A stretch of 64,000 nucleotides of DNA from Niabella sp. (lineage in GTDB: Bacteria > Bacteroidota > Bacteroidia > Chitinophagales > Chitinophagaceae). Below, one piece after another: positions 18,043 to 26,010 of the stretch (the first letter of the stretch is position 1; the number at the start of each line of letters is the position of its first letter). The notes beneath the pieces were generated by a model. It saw nothing but the letters and a program-made list of their open reading frames with translations. It was not told the origin of the DNA and did not search any database. Made by a program: the position numbers and the translations under genes. Where the stretch lies: positions 1-64,000 of the forward strand of contig NZ_JASLGT010000032.1 in the NCBI RefSeq assembly GCF_030150205.1, read 5' to 3'.

Positions 18043-20823
18043 ATGTATCGATATAGGAATGGTCTTTATCTTTTATTACTGATCCTGCTCTCCTGCGGAA
18101 CCACAAAACCAGCGCTGCGTGTACAGCAGCTGAAGGTTGAGGGGCGGAGTGCCTTCATTGGCGTGCCATCGGCTGCGCCCCGTTTAAGCTGGCAGCTACA
18201 GGCCCCCGGAAGAAAAGGTGTGCTGCAAACGGCTTATGAAATAAAAGTGGCTAACTCAAAAGAGCTGCTGAAAAAGGGACAGGGCAATACCTGGAGCAGC
18301 GGCAAAGTACAATCCGGCAACAGCCTGGATATTGTTTTTAATGGTAGTGCGCTGAAGAGCGACGAAGATTACTACTGGCAGGTAAAGGTATGGACCAACC
18401 AGGGCGATTCAGCAGTCAGCGATCTGCAGCACTGGCGCATGGCATTGCTGGATCCATCGGAATGGCATGCCCGCTGGATTGGCTTAGATACCTTTTCCGC
18501 AACGGATGCACCTACGCAGACGCGCACCCGGCTTTCGGCCCGTTATCTCCGGAAAGAGGTTACAACGGATAAACCGGTAAAGCGGGTTACCGCTTATATC
18601 AGTGGTTTGGGTTTAAGTGAATTGCATATAAACGGTAATAAAATAAGCCAGGATGTATTAAGCCCCACGTTAACCGATTATAGCAAACGGGTTCCGTATA
18701 ACAGTTATGATATTACCGGCAACTGGAAAGAAAAAAATGCTATTGGCGTTATTTTAGGGAATGGCCGCTTTTTTAATATGCGCGATTTTCAGGGTACACC
18801 CAACCCGCTTACGGGTATTGCGCAGGTAAACTATGGTTTTCCCCGGCTGCTGTTGCAGATCCGTATTACGTTTACCGATGGCACCATTACCGATATTATT
18901 TCGGATCCTTCCTGGAAGGTAACCGATCAGGGCCCCATCCGTGCCAACAATGAATATGATGGAGAAACCTACGATGCCGGTTTAGCGCTTACCGGTTGGG
19001 ATAAGCCCGGGTATAACGATTCCGGTTGGCGGCCGGCCAGCCTGATGGACGCGCCTGGCGGAACGCTGTTTGCACAGGCAAATGAAAATATCGGGGTCAA
19101 TGATACGGTGCGGCCACAGTCTGTTTACCAAACAAAGAATGGCTCTTATATCCTTGATATGGGGCAAAACATGGTGGGATGGTTGCAGATAAAGGTGAAG
19201 GGCAAGGCGCATGATACCATACGGCTGGTATTTGCAGAACGGCTTAAAAATAAAGACAGCTTATACCTGGCCAGCCTGCGCGATGCAGCGGTTACCGATA
19301 CCTATATTCTTAAAGGCGAGGGCCAGGAAATTTGGGAACCCCGGTTTACCTATCATGGGTTTCGTTATGTAGAAGTGTTTGGTTTATCGGCAGCGCCCTC
19401 GCCGGAGGATTTTACGGGGAAGGTCGTGTATGACCAGGTTGCTCCTACAGGACATTTTGAAACCTCTGATACTACGATCAACCAGGTGTATCATAATGCC
19501 TGGTGGACGATCCGCGGAAATTACAGGGGTATTCCTACAGATTGTCCGCAGCGGGATGAGCGGGTGGCCTGGCTGGGCGACCGGCTGATGAGCTCCTACG
19601 GCGAAAGTTTCCTGTTTGATAATGCCCGCTTTTACCATAAATGGATGACGGATGCAAAGGCTGCCCAGCTGGAGAACGGAAGCCTTCCGGATATTGTGCC
19701 GGCATACTGGCTGCAGCATACAGATAACGTAACCTATCCCAGCGCCTTTATCATCATCCCCGAAATGCTGCGCCGGCAATTTGGCGATGAAACCTACAGG
19801 GAATACTATCCCGGTATGAAAAAATGGATGCTGTATATGTGGAATAAGTACCAGGTCGGGAACCTGGTATTAAAAGATACATATGGCGATTGGTGTGTGG
19901 CGCCGGATGAAGGATCCGATGCCATCTGGATCAATGATCCCCTGCGCACCACTGATGGCGGCCTTGTAGGCGCGGCCTACTATTATTACTGTGCCACACT
20001 TATGGAACAGTTTGCCAGGTTGCAGCAGCTGCCGGAAGATGCCGCCTGGTTTTTGGAGCTGCGTAAGAAAATGAAGGAAGCGTTCAATCAAAAATTCTTT
20101 AACGCCGAAAAGGGATACTACGCCAATAATACAACAACAGCGAACCTCCTGCCACTTACCTTTGGACTGGTGCCCGAAGAAAAAAGGGCCGGGGTCTTTG
20201 AGCAAATTGTAAAAGGGATTGCGGCAAATCAGGATCATGTAAATTCGGGTATTATGGGAATGATGTGGCTGATGCGTGGGTTAAGCGATCATGGCCGGCC
20301 GGATCTGGCCTATACCATTGCCACCAATCGCACCTATCCCAGCTGGGGCTATATGGTTGCGCACGGTGCTACCACCATCTGGGAACTTTGGAATGGGAAT
20401 ACGGCAGACCCGCTGATGAATTCGTGGAATCACCAGATGTTATTAGGCGACCTCCTGGTGTGGTACTACGAATACCTGGCGGGGATAAAGTCGGATGACC
20501 GGCAGGTTGCCTTTAAAAAAGTAATTATGAATCCGCTGTTTCCGAAAGGCCTCAACTATGTCAATGCAAGCTACCAGTCGAGGTACGGCATGATAGAGAG
20601 TAACTGGAAAAAGAACGGAAAAGAACTGGTATGGCAGATCGCTGTTCCACCCAATAGTACCGCGGCTGTTTACTTTCCGGTAGCGGATTCGGGTATGATC
20701 GAAGAAAGCGGAAAGCCTGTGCTGAACCGGAACGAGCTGCTGATAAAGGGAATGGAGAAGGGGCGGCTGCTGATAGAACTGGGATCGGGCAGGTATCACT
20801 TCAGGATCCGGCTGCAGGAATAA
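18043..20823 (+). CDS. GH78 alpha-L-rhamnosidase (lipoprotein form)
   Basis: Second GH78 enzyme of the operon, 926 residues. Unlike the first it has a lipobox (LILLSCGTT, Cys18), so it is probably membrane-anchored. The family layout is present, with active-site block DCPQRDERVAWLGD (Asp near 500) and GATTIWELW (Glu near 782). The barrel also shows TYPSWGYMVAHGA and NSWNHQML, which are usual near the substrate pocket. It begins 13 bp after the GH71/99-like gene. Two GH78 enzymes in one operon, one soluble and one anchored, would fit sequential trimming of differently linked rhamnoses, but linkage preference cannot be read from the sequence. Confidence 0.93.
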   Translation: MYRYRNGLYLLLLILLSCGTTKPALRVQQLKVEGRSAFIGVPSAAPRLSWQLQAPGRKGVLQTAYEIKVANSKELLKKGQGNTWSSGKVQSGNSLDIVFNGSALKSDEDYYWQVKVWTNQGDSAVSDLQHWRMALLDPSEWHARWIGLDTFSATDAPTQTRTRLSARYLRKEVTTDKPVKRVTAYISGLGLSELHINGNKISQDVLSPTLTDYSKRVPYNSYDITGNWKEKNAIGVILGNGRFFNMRDFQGTPNPLTGIAQVNYGFPRLLLQIRITFTDGTITDIISDPSWKVTDQGPIRANNEYDGETYDAGLALTGWDKPGYNDSGWRPASLMDAPGGTLFAQANENIGVNDTVRPQSVYQTKNGSYILDMGQNMVGWLQIKVKGKAHDTIRLVFAERLKNKDSLYLASLRDAAVTDTYILKGEGQEIWEPRFTYHGFRYVEVFGLSAAPSPEDFTGKVVYDQVAPTGHFETSDTTINQVYHNAWWTIRGNYRGIPTDCPQRDERVAWLGDRLMSSYGESFLFDNARFYHKWMTDAKAAQLENGSLPDIVPAYWLQHTDNVTYPSAFIIIPEMLRRQFGDETYREYYPGMKKWMLYMWNKYQVGNLVLKDTYGDWCVAPDEGSDAIWINDPLRTTDGGLVGAAYYYYCATLMEQFARLQQLPEDAAWFLELRKKMKEAFNQKFFNAEKGYYANNTTTANLLPLTFGLVPEEKRAGVFEQIVKGIAANQDHVNSGIMGMMWLMRGLSDHGRPDLAYTIATNRTYPSWGYMVAHGATTIWELWNGNTADPLMNSWNHQMLLGDLLVWYYEYLAGIKSDDRQVAFKKVIMNPLFPKGLNYVNASYQSRYGMIESNWKKNGKELVWQIAVPPNSTAAVYFPVADSGMIEESGKPVLNRNELLIKGMEKGRLLIELGSGRYHFRIRLQE

Positions 20824-20838
20824 TAATACGCAGGTAGC

Positions 20839-20870
20839 CATGCTGCAGCATGCTGTTATCCTTTTTTTGA
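20839..20870 (+). terminator. Perfect 14-bp palindrome plus T-run in the gap before the GH20 gene
   Basis: CATGCTGCAGCATG (20839-20852) is followed after 10 bases by a run of seven T. It lies in the only gap near 100 bp within the 2751-25028 gene string. It could be a weak or partial terminator separating expression of the last three genes. The stem leaves almost no loop and the T-run is not adjacent, so I am unsure. Confidence 0.35.
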
Positions 20871-20922
20871 AGCAGATGCGTATTAAAAGCGACATTTAAA
20901 TAAGCGCTATTTTTAAAAGTAT

Positions 20923-22548
20923 ATGTATATGAAACGAATGGTCATTTATTTATGGATGGGTTTATGGGCCGGTGCGATGCCGGCAGGGGCGCAGCAGGAA
21001 TCATTAAATATTATTCCGAAACCTGCATCCGTTCAGTTAAAAAAGGAAACGGTAAAACTGAACCCGGTGGCTACCGTTTATGTAGATCAGCGGCAGCCAA
21101 TCGATACGGCTTATTGGGATGGCGTTCTGAAAGAAACCGGGATCAGTGCTCAATGGGTAGCTGCTCCGCAGAAAGCAACCATCAGTTTCCGGTTAAACGG
21201 CGGACAGCCACAGGCCGGGGATGAGTCGTATACCCTGGAGATCCGCAACAGGGGCCGGGTGCCGGAAGTGCGTGCACAGGCCGGTGGTGGCAATGGGTTG
21301 CTGTATGCCCTGCAAACCCTGCGTCAGCTGGCGCAGGAGCAGCAGGCAGGCGAAGTGCGCTTTCCTGCATGTTTTATTTCCGACAAGCCGGCGTTTCCCT
21401 GGAGGGCCTTTATGCTGGATGAAAGCCGCAACTTTCATGGTAAGGAAATGGTAAAACGGGTACTGGATGAAATGGCCCGTTTAAAGCTCAATACCTTTCA
21501 CTGGCACCTGGTAGATGATCCTGCCTGGCGGCTCGAAATTAAAAAGTATCCGCTGCTTACCCGTATTGCATCAAGGGGGAACTTCGGACATATGGTGCAT
21601 TTTCAAAGTGCTGAAAGTCGCCTGGACAGCCTGTTCCTCGAGCCTCCTGCCCAGTTCTATTTTCAAAAGGATATCCGGGAGATCATTGCTTATGCACATG
21701 CCCGGGGTATAAAAGTAATTCCCGAAATTGAAGTGCCGGGCCATGCATCTGCTTCCATTTTTGCGTATCCCTGGCTGGGGGCCAGCAGTAAGGTAGCAGG
21801 GTACCCTGTACATTATGACCTGTATGATGTTACCGATCCAAAAGTAGAACAGTTCCTGCACGATGTGCTGGACGAAGTGATTGCGCTTTTCCCTGATGGT
21901 ATTATTCATATCGGCGGAGATGAAGCAGATTACCGGCGTTGGGAAGGTTCAAAAACGATCAATGATTTTATGAAAGCGCATGCGATCCCTACTTATGCAG
22001 ATCTGCAGGTTTGGGCCATCAACCGGATGTCGCAATACATTGCATCAAAAGGATATCGTATGATCGGGTGGAATGAAATTACAGGGGATAATATTCGTGG
22101 TGATGCACATATAAAGGCCGGCCAATCGGAGCGGCTGGCAAAAGGTACATTGGTGCAGTTCTGGGATGGCGATGTACAGCTGGTAAACAAGGCGATTGCA
22201 CAGGGATACGATGTGGTGAACTCAAACCGGCATTTCACCTACCTGGATTATCCGTATGAAACCACTTCCTTGGAGAAAGCGTACTCCTTCAACCCGGTAC
22301 CCGATGGTATTGCAGCAGCTGACCGGCAAAAGATCCTGGGAATGGGCGCCCAGATGTGGGGCGAGTTTACGCCTACGGATGAACGCGTTTATTTTCAAAC
22401 CTTCCCGCGCATTGCAGCACTGGCGGAAGCAGGCTGGATGCCACAGGATGTAAAACGATCGTATGAGGATTTTAGAAAAAGGCTTGTTCCGATTGAAAAA
22501 ATATGGACGGATAAGGGATATATTTTACATCAAAAGGGAAAATATTAA
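20923..22548 (+). CDS. GH20 beta-N-acetylhexosaminidase
   Basis: Exo-acting hexosaminidase that releases terminal GlcNAc or GalNAc by substrate-assisted catalysis. The 541-residue protein has a signal peptide (cut near 23-24, PAGAQ), a GH20b alpha/beta domain (about 28-155) and the catalytic barrel (about 158-500). The catalytic pair is in HIGGDEADYRRW (Asp333-Glu334); FHWHLVDDPAWRLEIKKYP and VIPEIEVPGHASA are the usual barrel blocks, and GAQMWGEFT supplies the conserved Trp. An ATG at 20929 is an alternative start. It follows a 99-bp gap, so it may have separate control. An amino-sugar enzyme in a rhamnose operon points to a glycan that also carries HexNAc, or to recruitment of an unrelated enzyme. 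Confidence 0.9.
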   Translation: MYMKRMVIYLWMGLWAGAMPAGAQQESLNIIPKPASVQLKKETVKLNPVATVYVDQRQPIDTAYWDGVLKETGISAQWVAAPQKATISFRLNGGQPQAGDESYTLEIRNRGRVPEVRAQAGGGNGLLYALQTLRQLAQEQQAGEVRFPACFISDKPAFPWRAFMLDESRNFHGKEMVKRVLDEMARLKLNTFHWHLVDDPAWRLEIKKYPLLTRIASRGNFGHMVHFQSAESRLDSLFLEPPAQFYFQKDIREIIAYAHARGIKVIPEIEVPGHASASIFAYPWLGASSKVAGYPVHYDLYDVTDPKVEQFLHDVLDEVIALFPDGIIHIGGDEADYRRWEGSKTINDFMKAHAIPTYADLQVWAINRMSQYIASKGYRMIGWNEITGDNIRGDAHIKAGQSERLAKGTLVQFWDGDVQLVNKAIAQGYDVVNSNRHFTYLDYPYETTSLEKAYSFNPVPDGIAAADRQKILGMGAQMWGEFTPTDERVYFQTFPRIAALAEAGWMPQDVKRSYEDFRKRLVPIEKIWTDKGYILHQKGKY

Positions 22549-22552
22549 CACT

Positions 22553-23746
22553 ATGAAAAAGGATGGGCGCCTGCTCTTGTATTGCTTGTTTTTTTTATGT
22601 TCAGCGGCTATCCGGGTTTGCGCTCAAACCGGTATGGAGGGCACGGTTGTATTATACAACCAGGTGTTTAACCGGGAGGCTCATGTACCGGAGATGACCC
22701 TGCCGGCCTCCGGCGCCCGTTTTACAAAAGACGGGCTGCTGCTGAACTATAAGGGGGCATTGGTCCGGTTGAATAAATATTATTCCCTTGCAGCGCGGCT
22801 GGTGCGTTACCGGCTGCGGTTTTCGGCAGATGCCCATGCCATCTTTCAGAGCGATCAGGGCGATTTTAAAGCAGGGGTGGATATGGTGGATAAAAGCATC
22901 AGCATTCATACCAGGCCGGAGACCCGCAAGGCCGTTGCGTTTCTAAATCCCGGACATGATTACCTGGTAGAAGTACACCGCGATTACCAGAGGGCAATGC
23001 TGAAGCTGATCGATTTGCATACCGGAGATGCCGATAGTGTGGTGGCTACCATGGATGGCACGGGCGGCGTACGGGCCGGGGCGGTAGGCTCCGGCTTTGC
23101 GGTAGGGCTTCAGCACGATTATTATTGCGTTGGGTTAGTGGAAGGTACCGGCATCTGGATAAAGCAAATGATGGTACTTTCGAAGGCCTGTAATGTAACA
23201 TTATTGCTGTACGGTGATTCGATTACAGAGCCTGAAGGATATTTTCCAACATCGGTTTTTCCTGCGGCCTGGACACAGTTGATCCGGCAGCGGATCCAGG
23301 GAACGGTTATCGCCAGTGGACGTGGAGGAACAACGATCCGGGAATTATCCGAACGGATCAAAAATGAACTCCCCTTTATAAAAGCAAAATACGTAATGGT
23401 GACGATTGGTACTAACGGAGGCAATACAGAAGAAAACCTGAGCGCCCTGGTTGAATACATACGGTTGCAGGGGAGTATACCCATCCTCAATAATATTCCG
23501 GCAAATGAAAGTGGCAGCCAGGTGCCGGTTAACGCAGTCATTGAAAACGTACGTCGGAAATATAAGATCAAAGGCGCGCTGTTTGATCAGGCAACTTCAC
23601 TGGATTTTGACGGAGCTGTGGTTGATAAAACCACCATGTGGCATGAAGACTACGACTTCGGACAGATCTATCATCATCCCAATGAGAAGGGGTCAAGGCG
23701 GATGTACCTGCAAACCTTAACGGATATACCCGAAATTTATGAATAA
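22553..23746 (+). CDS. Secreted SGNH/GDSL-type hydrolase (putative carbohydrate esterase)
   Basis: 397-residue secreted hydrolase, probably an acetyl- or acyl-esterase acting on glycans. A signal peptide (about 1-25) precedes an N-terminal beta-rich domain of about 180 residues and then the SGNH fold: block I LYGDSIT (Ser222), block II GRGGTT, block III TIGTNGGN (near 286), and block V HHPNEKG with the catalytic His near 373. A longer open frame reaches back into the GH20 gene, but ATG 22553, four bases after the GH20 stop, gives the clear signal peptide MKKDGRLLLYCLFFL. It overlaps the next gene by 8 bp, so the two are translationally linked. Substrate is not known; deacetylation of decorated pectin-type glycans would fit the setting. 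Confidence 0.8.
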   Translation: MKKDGRLLLYCLFFLCSAAIRVCAQTGMEGTVVLYNQVFNREAHVPEMTLPASGARFTKDGLLLNYKGALVRLNKYYSLAARLVRYRLRFSADAHAIFQSDQGDFKAGVDMVDKSISIHTRPETRKAVAFLNPGHDYLVEVHRDYQRAMLKLIDLHTGDADSVVATMDGTGGVRAGAVGSGFAVGLQHDYYCVGLVEGTGIWIKQMMVLSKACNVTLLLYGDSITEPEGYFPTSVFPAAWTQLIRQRIQGTVIASGRGGTTIRELSERIKNELPFIKAKYVMVTIGTNGGNTEENLSALVEYIRLQGSIPILNNIPANESGSQVPVNAVIENVRRKYKIKGALFDQATSLDFDGAVVDKTTMWHEDYDFGQIYHHPNEKGSRRMYLQTLTDIPEIYE

Positions 23747-25028
23747 GATAAAAGGAATGATTTTGATGTGCGGGCTATTGCTATTGCTAATGGTGTGGGC
23801 GCAGGGGCAAGGGTTGCCTCTTCACCAGGTGCGGCAGGTACCCAATGGCAAGATTTATATCATTACGCAAACGGATCCCCGCTATACGTTTGATTCCGCC
23901 CGCTATACCATATTTATTCCGGATAGTATGTCATCCCTGAATGGTGTTTTTATACATCAGCACGGATGTACGATGGAAGGAACCGGAGCGGCAACTGCTT
24001 ATGATTTACAATACCAGGCTTTTGCAAAGAAATGGCACCTGGCCATAGTTGGTCCGGATCTGTATGCAGCAAAAGGCAATTGCCGTAACTGGCGTGATGC
24101 AAGCTCCGGGTCGGGAACGGCACTCATAAAAGCACTAACGGAGATCGGGGCTTTGTCTGGCCACCGGGAGTTGGCAAATCTTCCCTGGCTGCTATGGGGG
24201 CATTCCGGCGGTGGCTATTGGGCCCTGTCCATGCTTAAACAGTATCCTGAAAGAATAATGGCGCTGTTTGGCTATTCCCCGTCTGCACAACCGGGTGCTT
24301 ATCCGCCGGCCGCACTTAAGGTTCCGGTGCTGTTGCGTCATGCCGGACCGGAAGGAGATGCCTGTTGCTGGCAAGCCTCCATAGATGAGTTTCACAAACT
24401 CCGTTCTGGTGGTGGCTATACCGGTATAGCTTATACTCCGCATCAAACCCATAATTACAGTTATGTGCGGTATATGGCCATCCCGTTTTACGAAGCCGTT
24501 CTGCAGCAGCGGCTGCCGCAAAAGCCGGCGGCGGGTTATACCGCCATGCGCCCTGTTAACCCCGCTAAAGCATGGCTGGCAGATACCGTACATTATAATT
24601 TATACCTGGCTGTTGCTTTTCCCGGCAGCAAGCTAAACGCCGCCTGGTTGCCCGATTCGGTAACTGCTGTAAAGTGGCGGGAATACGTGATCACCGGAAC
24701 AGTAACCGATCGCACGCCACCACCGGCGCCGTATGGTCTGCAGGTAATAAAAAGGCAAAACGCTGCGGTGCTCACCTGGAAAGCCGATGCCGATGTAGAA
24801 TCAGGGATCAGTCATTTCAATATCTACCGGAACAATATCCTGGTGAGTCGTTGGCCTTCTGCAGGAACCTATCAGCAGTTTGACACAAACGGCGATAATG
24901 GATATCCGCTTGAATTGCCCCGGATGGAGATAACACTGACGGATCCCGTCAATGATCCCGGAAAAATCGCGGTCAGTACGGTAAATCATTTTGGCCTGGA
25001 ATCAGAACGGGTAAGTATATCCCGGTAA
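23739..25028 (+). CDS. Secreted alpha/beta-hydrolase with C-terminal Fn3-like domain
   Basis: 429-residue secreted protein. After a signal peptide (about 1-24) comes an alpha/beta-hydrolase fold with the nucleophile elbow GHSGGG (Ser155), the oxyanion-type segment FIHQHGCTMEGTG, and a plausible catalytic His in HQTHNYSY (near 237). Residues about 325-429 (PPAPYGLQV...AVLTWKADADVESGISHFNIYRN) look like a fibronectin type III domain. It most resembles poly-feruloyl/acetyl esterase-like proteins of plant-glycan loci, but I cannot name a substrate. It overlaps the SGNH gene by 8 bp and is the last gene of the first operon. Confidence 0.72.
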   Translation: MNKIKGMILMCGLLLLLMVWAQGQGLPLHQVRQVPNGKIYIITQTDPRYTFDSARYTIFIPDSMSSLNGVFIHQHGCTMEGTGAATAYDLQYQAFAKKWHLAIVGPDLYAAKGNCRNWRDASSGSGTALIKALTEIGALSGHRELANLPWLLWGHSGGGYWALSMLKQYPERIMALFGYSPSAQPGAYPPAALKVPVLLRHAGPEGDACCWQASIDEFHKLRSGGGYTGIAYTPHQTHNYSYVRYMAIPFYEAVLQQRLPQKPAAGYTAMRPVNPAKAWLADTVHYNLYLAVAFPGSKLNAAWLPDSVTAVKWREYVITGTVTDRTPPPAPYGLQVIKRQNAAVLTWKADADVESGISHFNIYRNNILVSRWPSAGTYQQFDTNGDNGYPLELPRMEITLTDPVNDPGKIAVSTVNHFGLESERVSISR

Positions 25029-25090
25029 ACGATTATGTAAGATCCTGTCTGCAATCATTTTCAAAACGGCAGCTTATTTATTGAGTAGCC

Positions 25091-25648
25091 GGTATGCAGC
25101 AGGTGAGCGGTTCTGATACAGGGTTCTAAAAGAGGCAACGGCATTCATAAACAATATCCAACTGCAAAGCGTGACGGGTCAAAACCATTTCGCTTGTTTT
25201 GTTCTATCGGAACAATATTGGTGATAGCCGGTATGCGCAGGTGAGCTGTTCTGATATAGGGTTCTAAAAGAGGCAATAGCATTCATAAACAAATATCCAA
25301 ATGCAAAGCGTGACAGGCCCAAAACCATTTCGTCTGTTTTGTTCCATCGGAACAATCTATTGGTGGTACAGTATGCAGCAGGTGAGCTGTTCTGATACAG
25401 GGTTCTAAAAATGGCCATGACATTCATAAACAATACCCAACTGCAAAGAGTGACGGGCTCAAAACCATTTCGCTTGTTCTGTTCCATCGGAACAATCTAT
25501 TGGTGGTACGGTATGCAGCAAGTGAGTTGTTCTGATACAGGGTTCTAAAAAAGAGCAATAGCATTCATAAACAATATCCAACTGCAAAGCGTGACGGGCC
25601 TAAAAACATTTCACCTTTTTGTTCCATCGGAACAATCTATTGGTGGCG
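25091..25648. repeat. Four tandem copies of a ~140-bp non-coding repeat
   Basis: Unit starts are at about 25091, 25230, 25370 and 25510 (spacing 139, 140, 140). Each unit holds GGTATGCAGCAGGTGAG, CTGATACAGGGTTCTAAAA, GCATTCATAAACAA, GCAAAGCGTGACGG and ends with a hairpin TTGTTCC-ATC-GGAACAA. Units differ by scattered substitutions and single-base indels. Minus-strand open frames exist across them, but the indels shift the frame between copies, so the repeats are not under coding selection. They sit between two glycan operons. There are no variable spacers, so this is not a CRISPR array. Confidence 0.92.
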
Positions 25649-26010
25649 CGAAGATCATTGGGTGTGCCGTAGGTACACCCCACAAAGATAATTTTGATGC
25701 CGGTTCATTATGTGTATCCAACGGTATGCATTGTTGTATGTCGCCCTTTTTTTTGTATTACAGTACAGTACAGGACAGACAGCTTATGATGATTCTTTAC
25801 TTTTAAATCCGGTATCTGAAAAACCTTTATTAAAAAGGAAACAGTATTAAACGATTGTTTTGTTTGCATTGAAAAAGTAACGGTTTTCCAGGATTCCTTG
25901 CTGAAAAAAAACGATAGCGAATGCCTCCAAATGCGGTTTGTTTCATAGCGCACAGCCCTGCGTGTGCTTATGATGAACGCTATACCCGAATCAAAAAAAA
26001 TAAATAAAAC
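25649..26010. other. Non-coding leader of the second glycan operon, with a strong hairpin
   Basis: At 25660-25680 GGGTGTGCC-GTA-GGTACACCC forms a 9-bp stem (one G:U pair) with a 3-base loop and no T-run. The rest is AT-rich, with no gene and no perfect TTG/TAnnTTTG promoter that I could find. The promoter of the 26011-39125 operon is expected here. Confidence 0.5.

Noticed and set aside
25179..25487. Minus-strand 102-codon open frame with repeated FRTLYQNSSP words
   Set aside because: It lies in the tandem repeats; single-base indels put different units in different frames, so the repeated words come from DNA repetition and not from a protein repeat.
25091..25648. CRISPR array
   Set aside because: Units are ~140 bp and contiguous, with no short repeat/unique spacer structure and no cas genes nearby.
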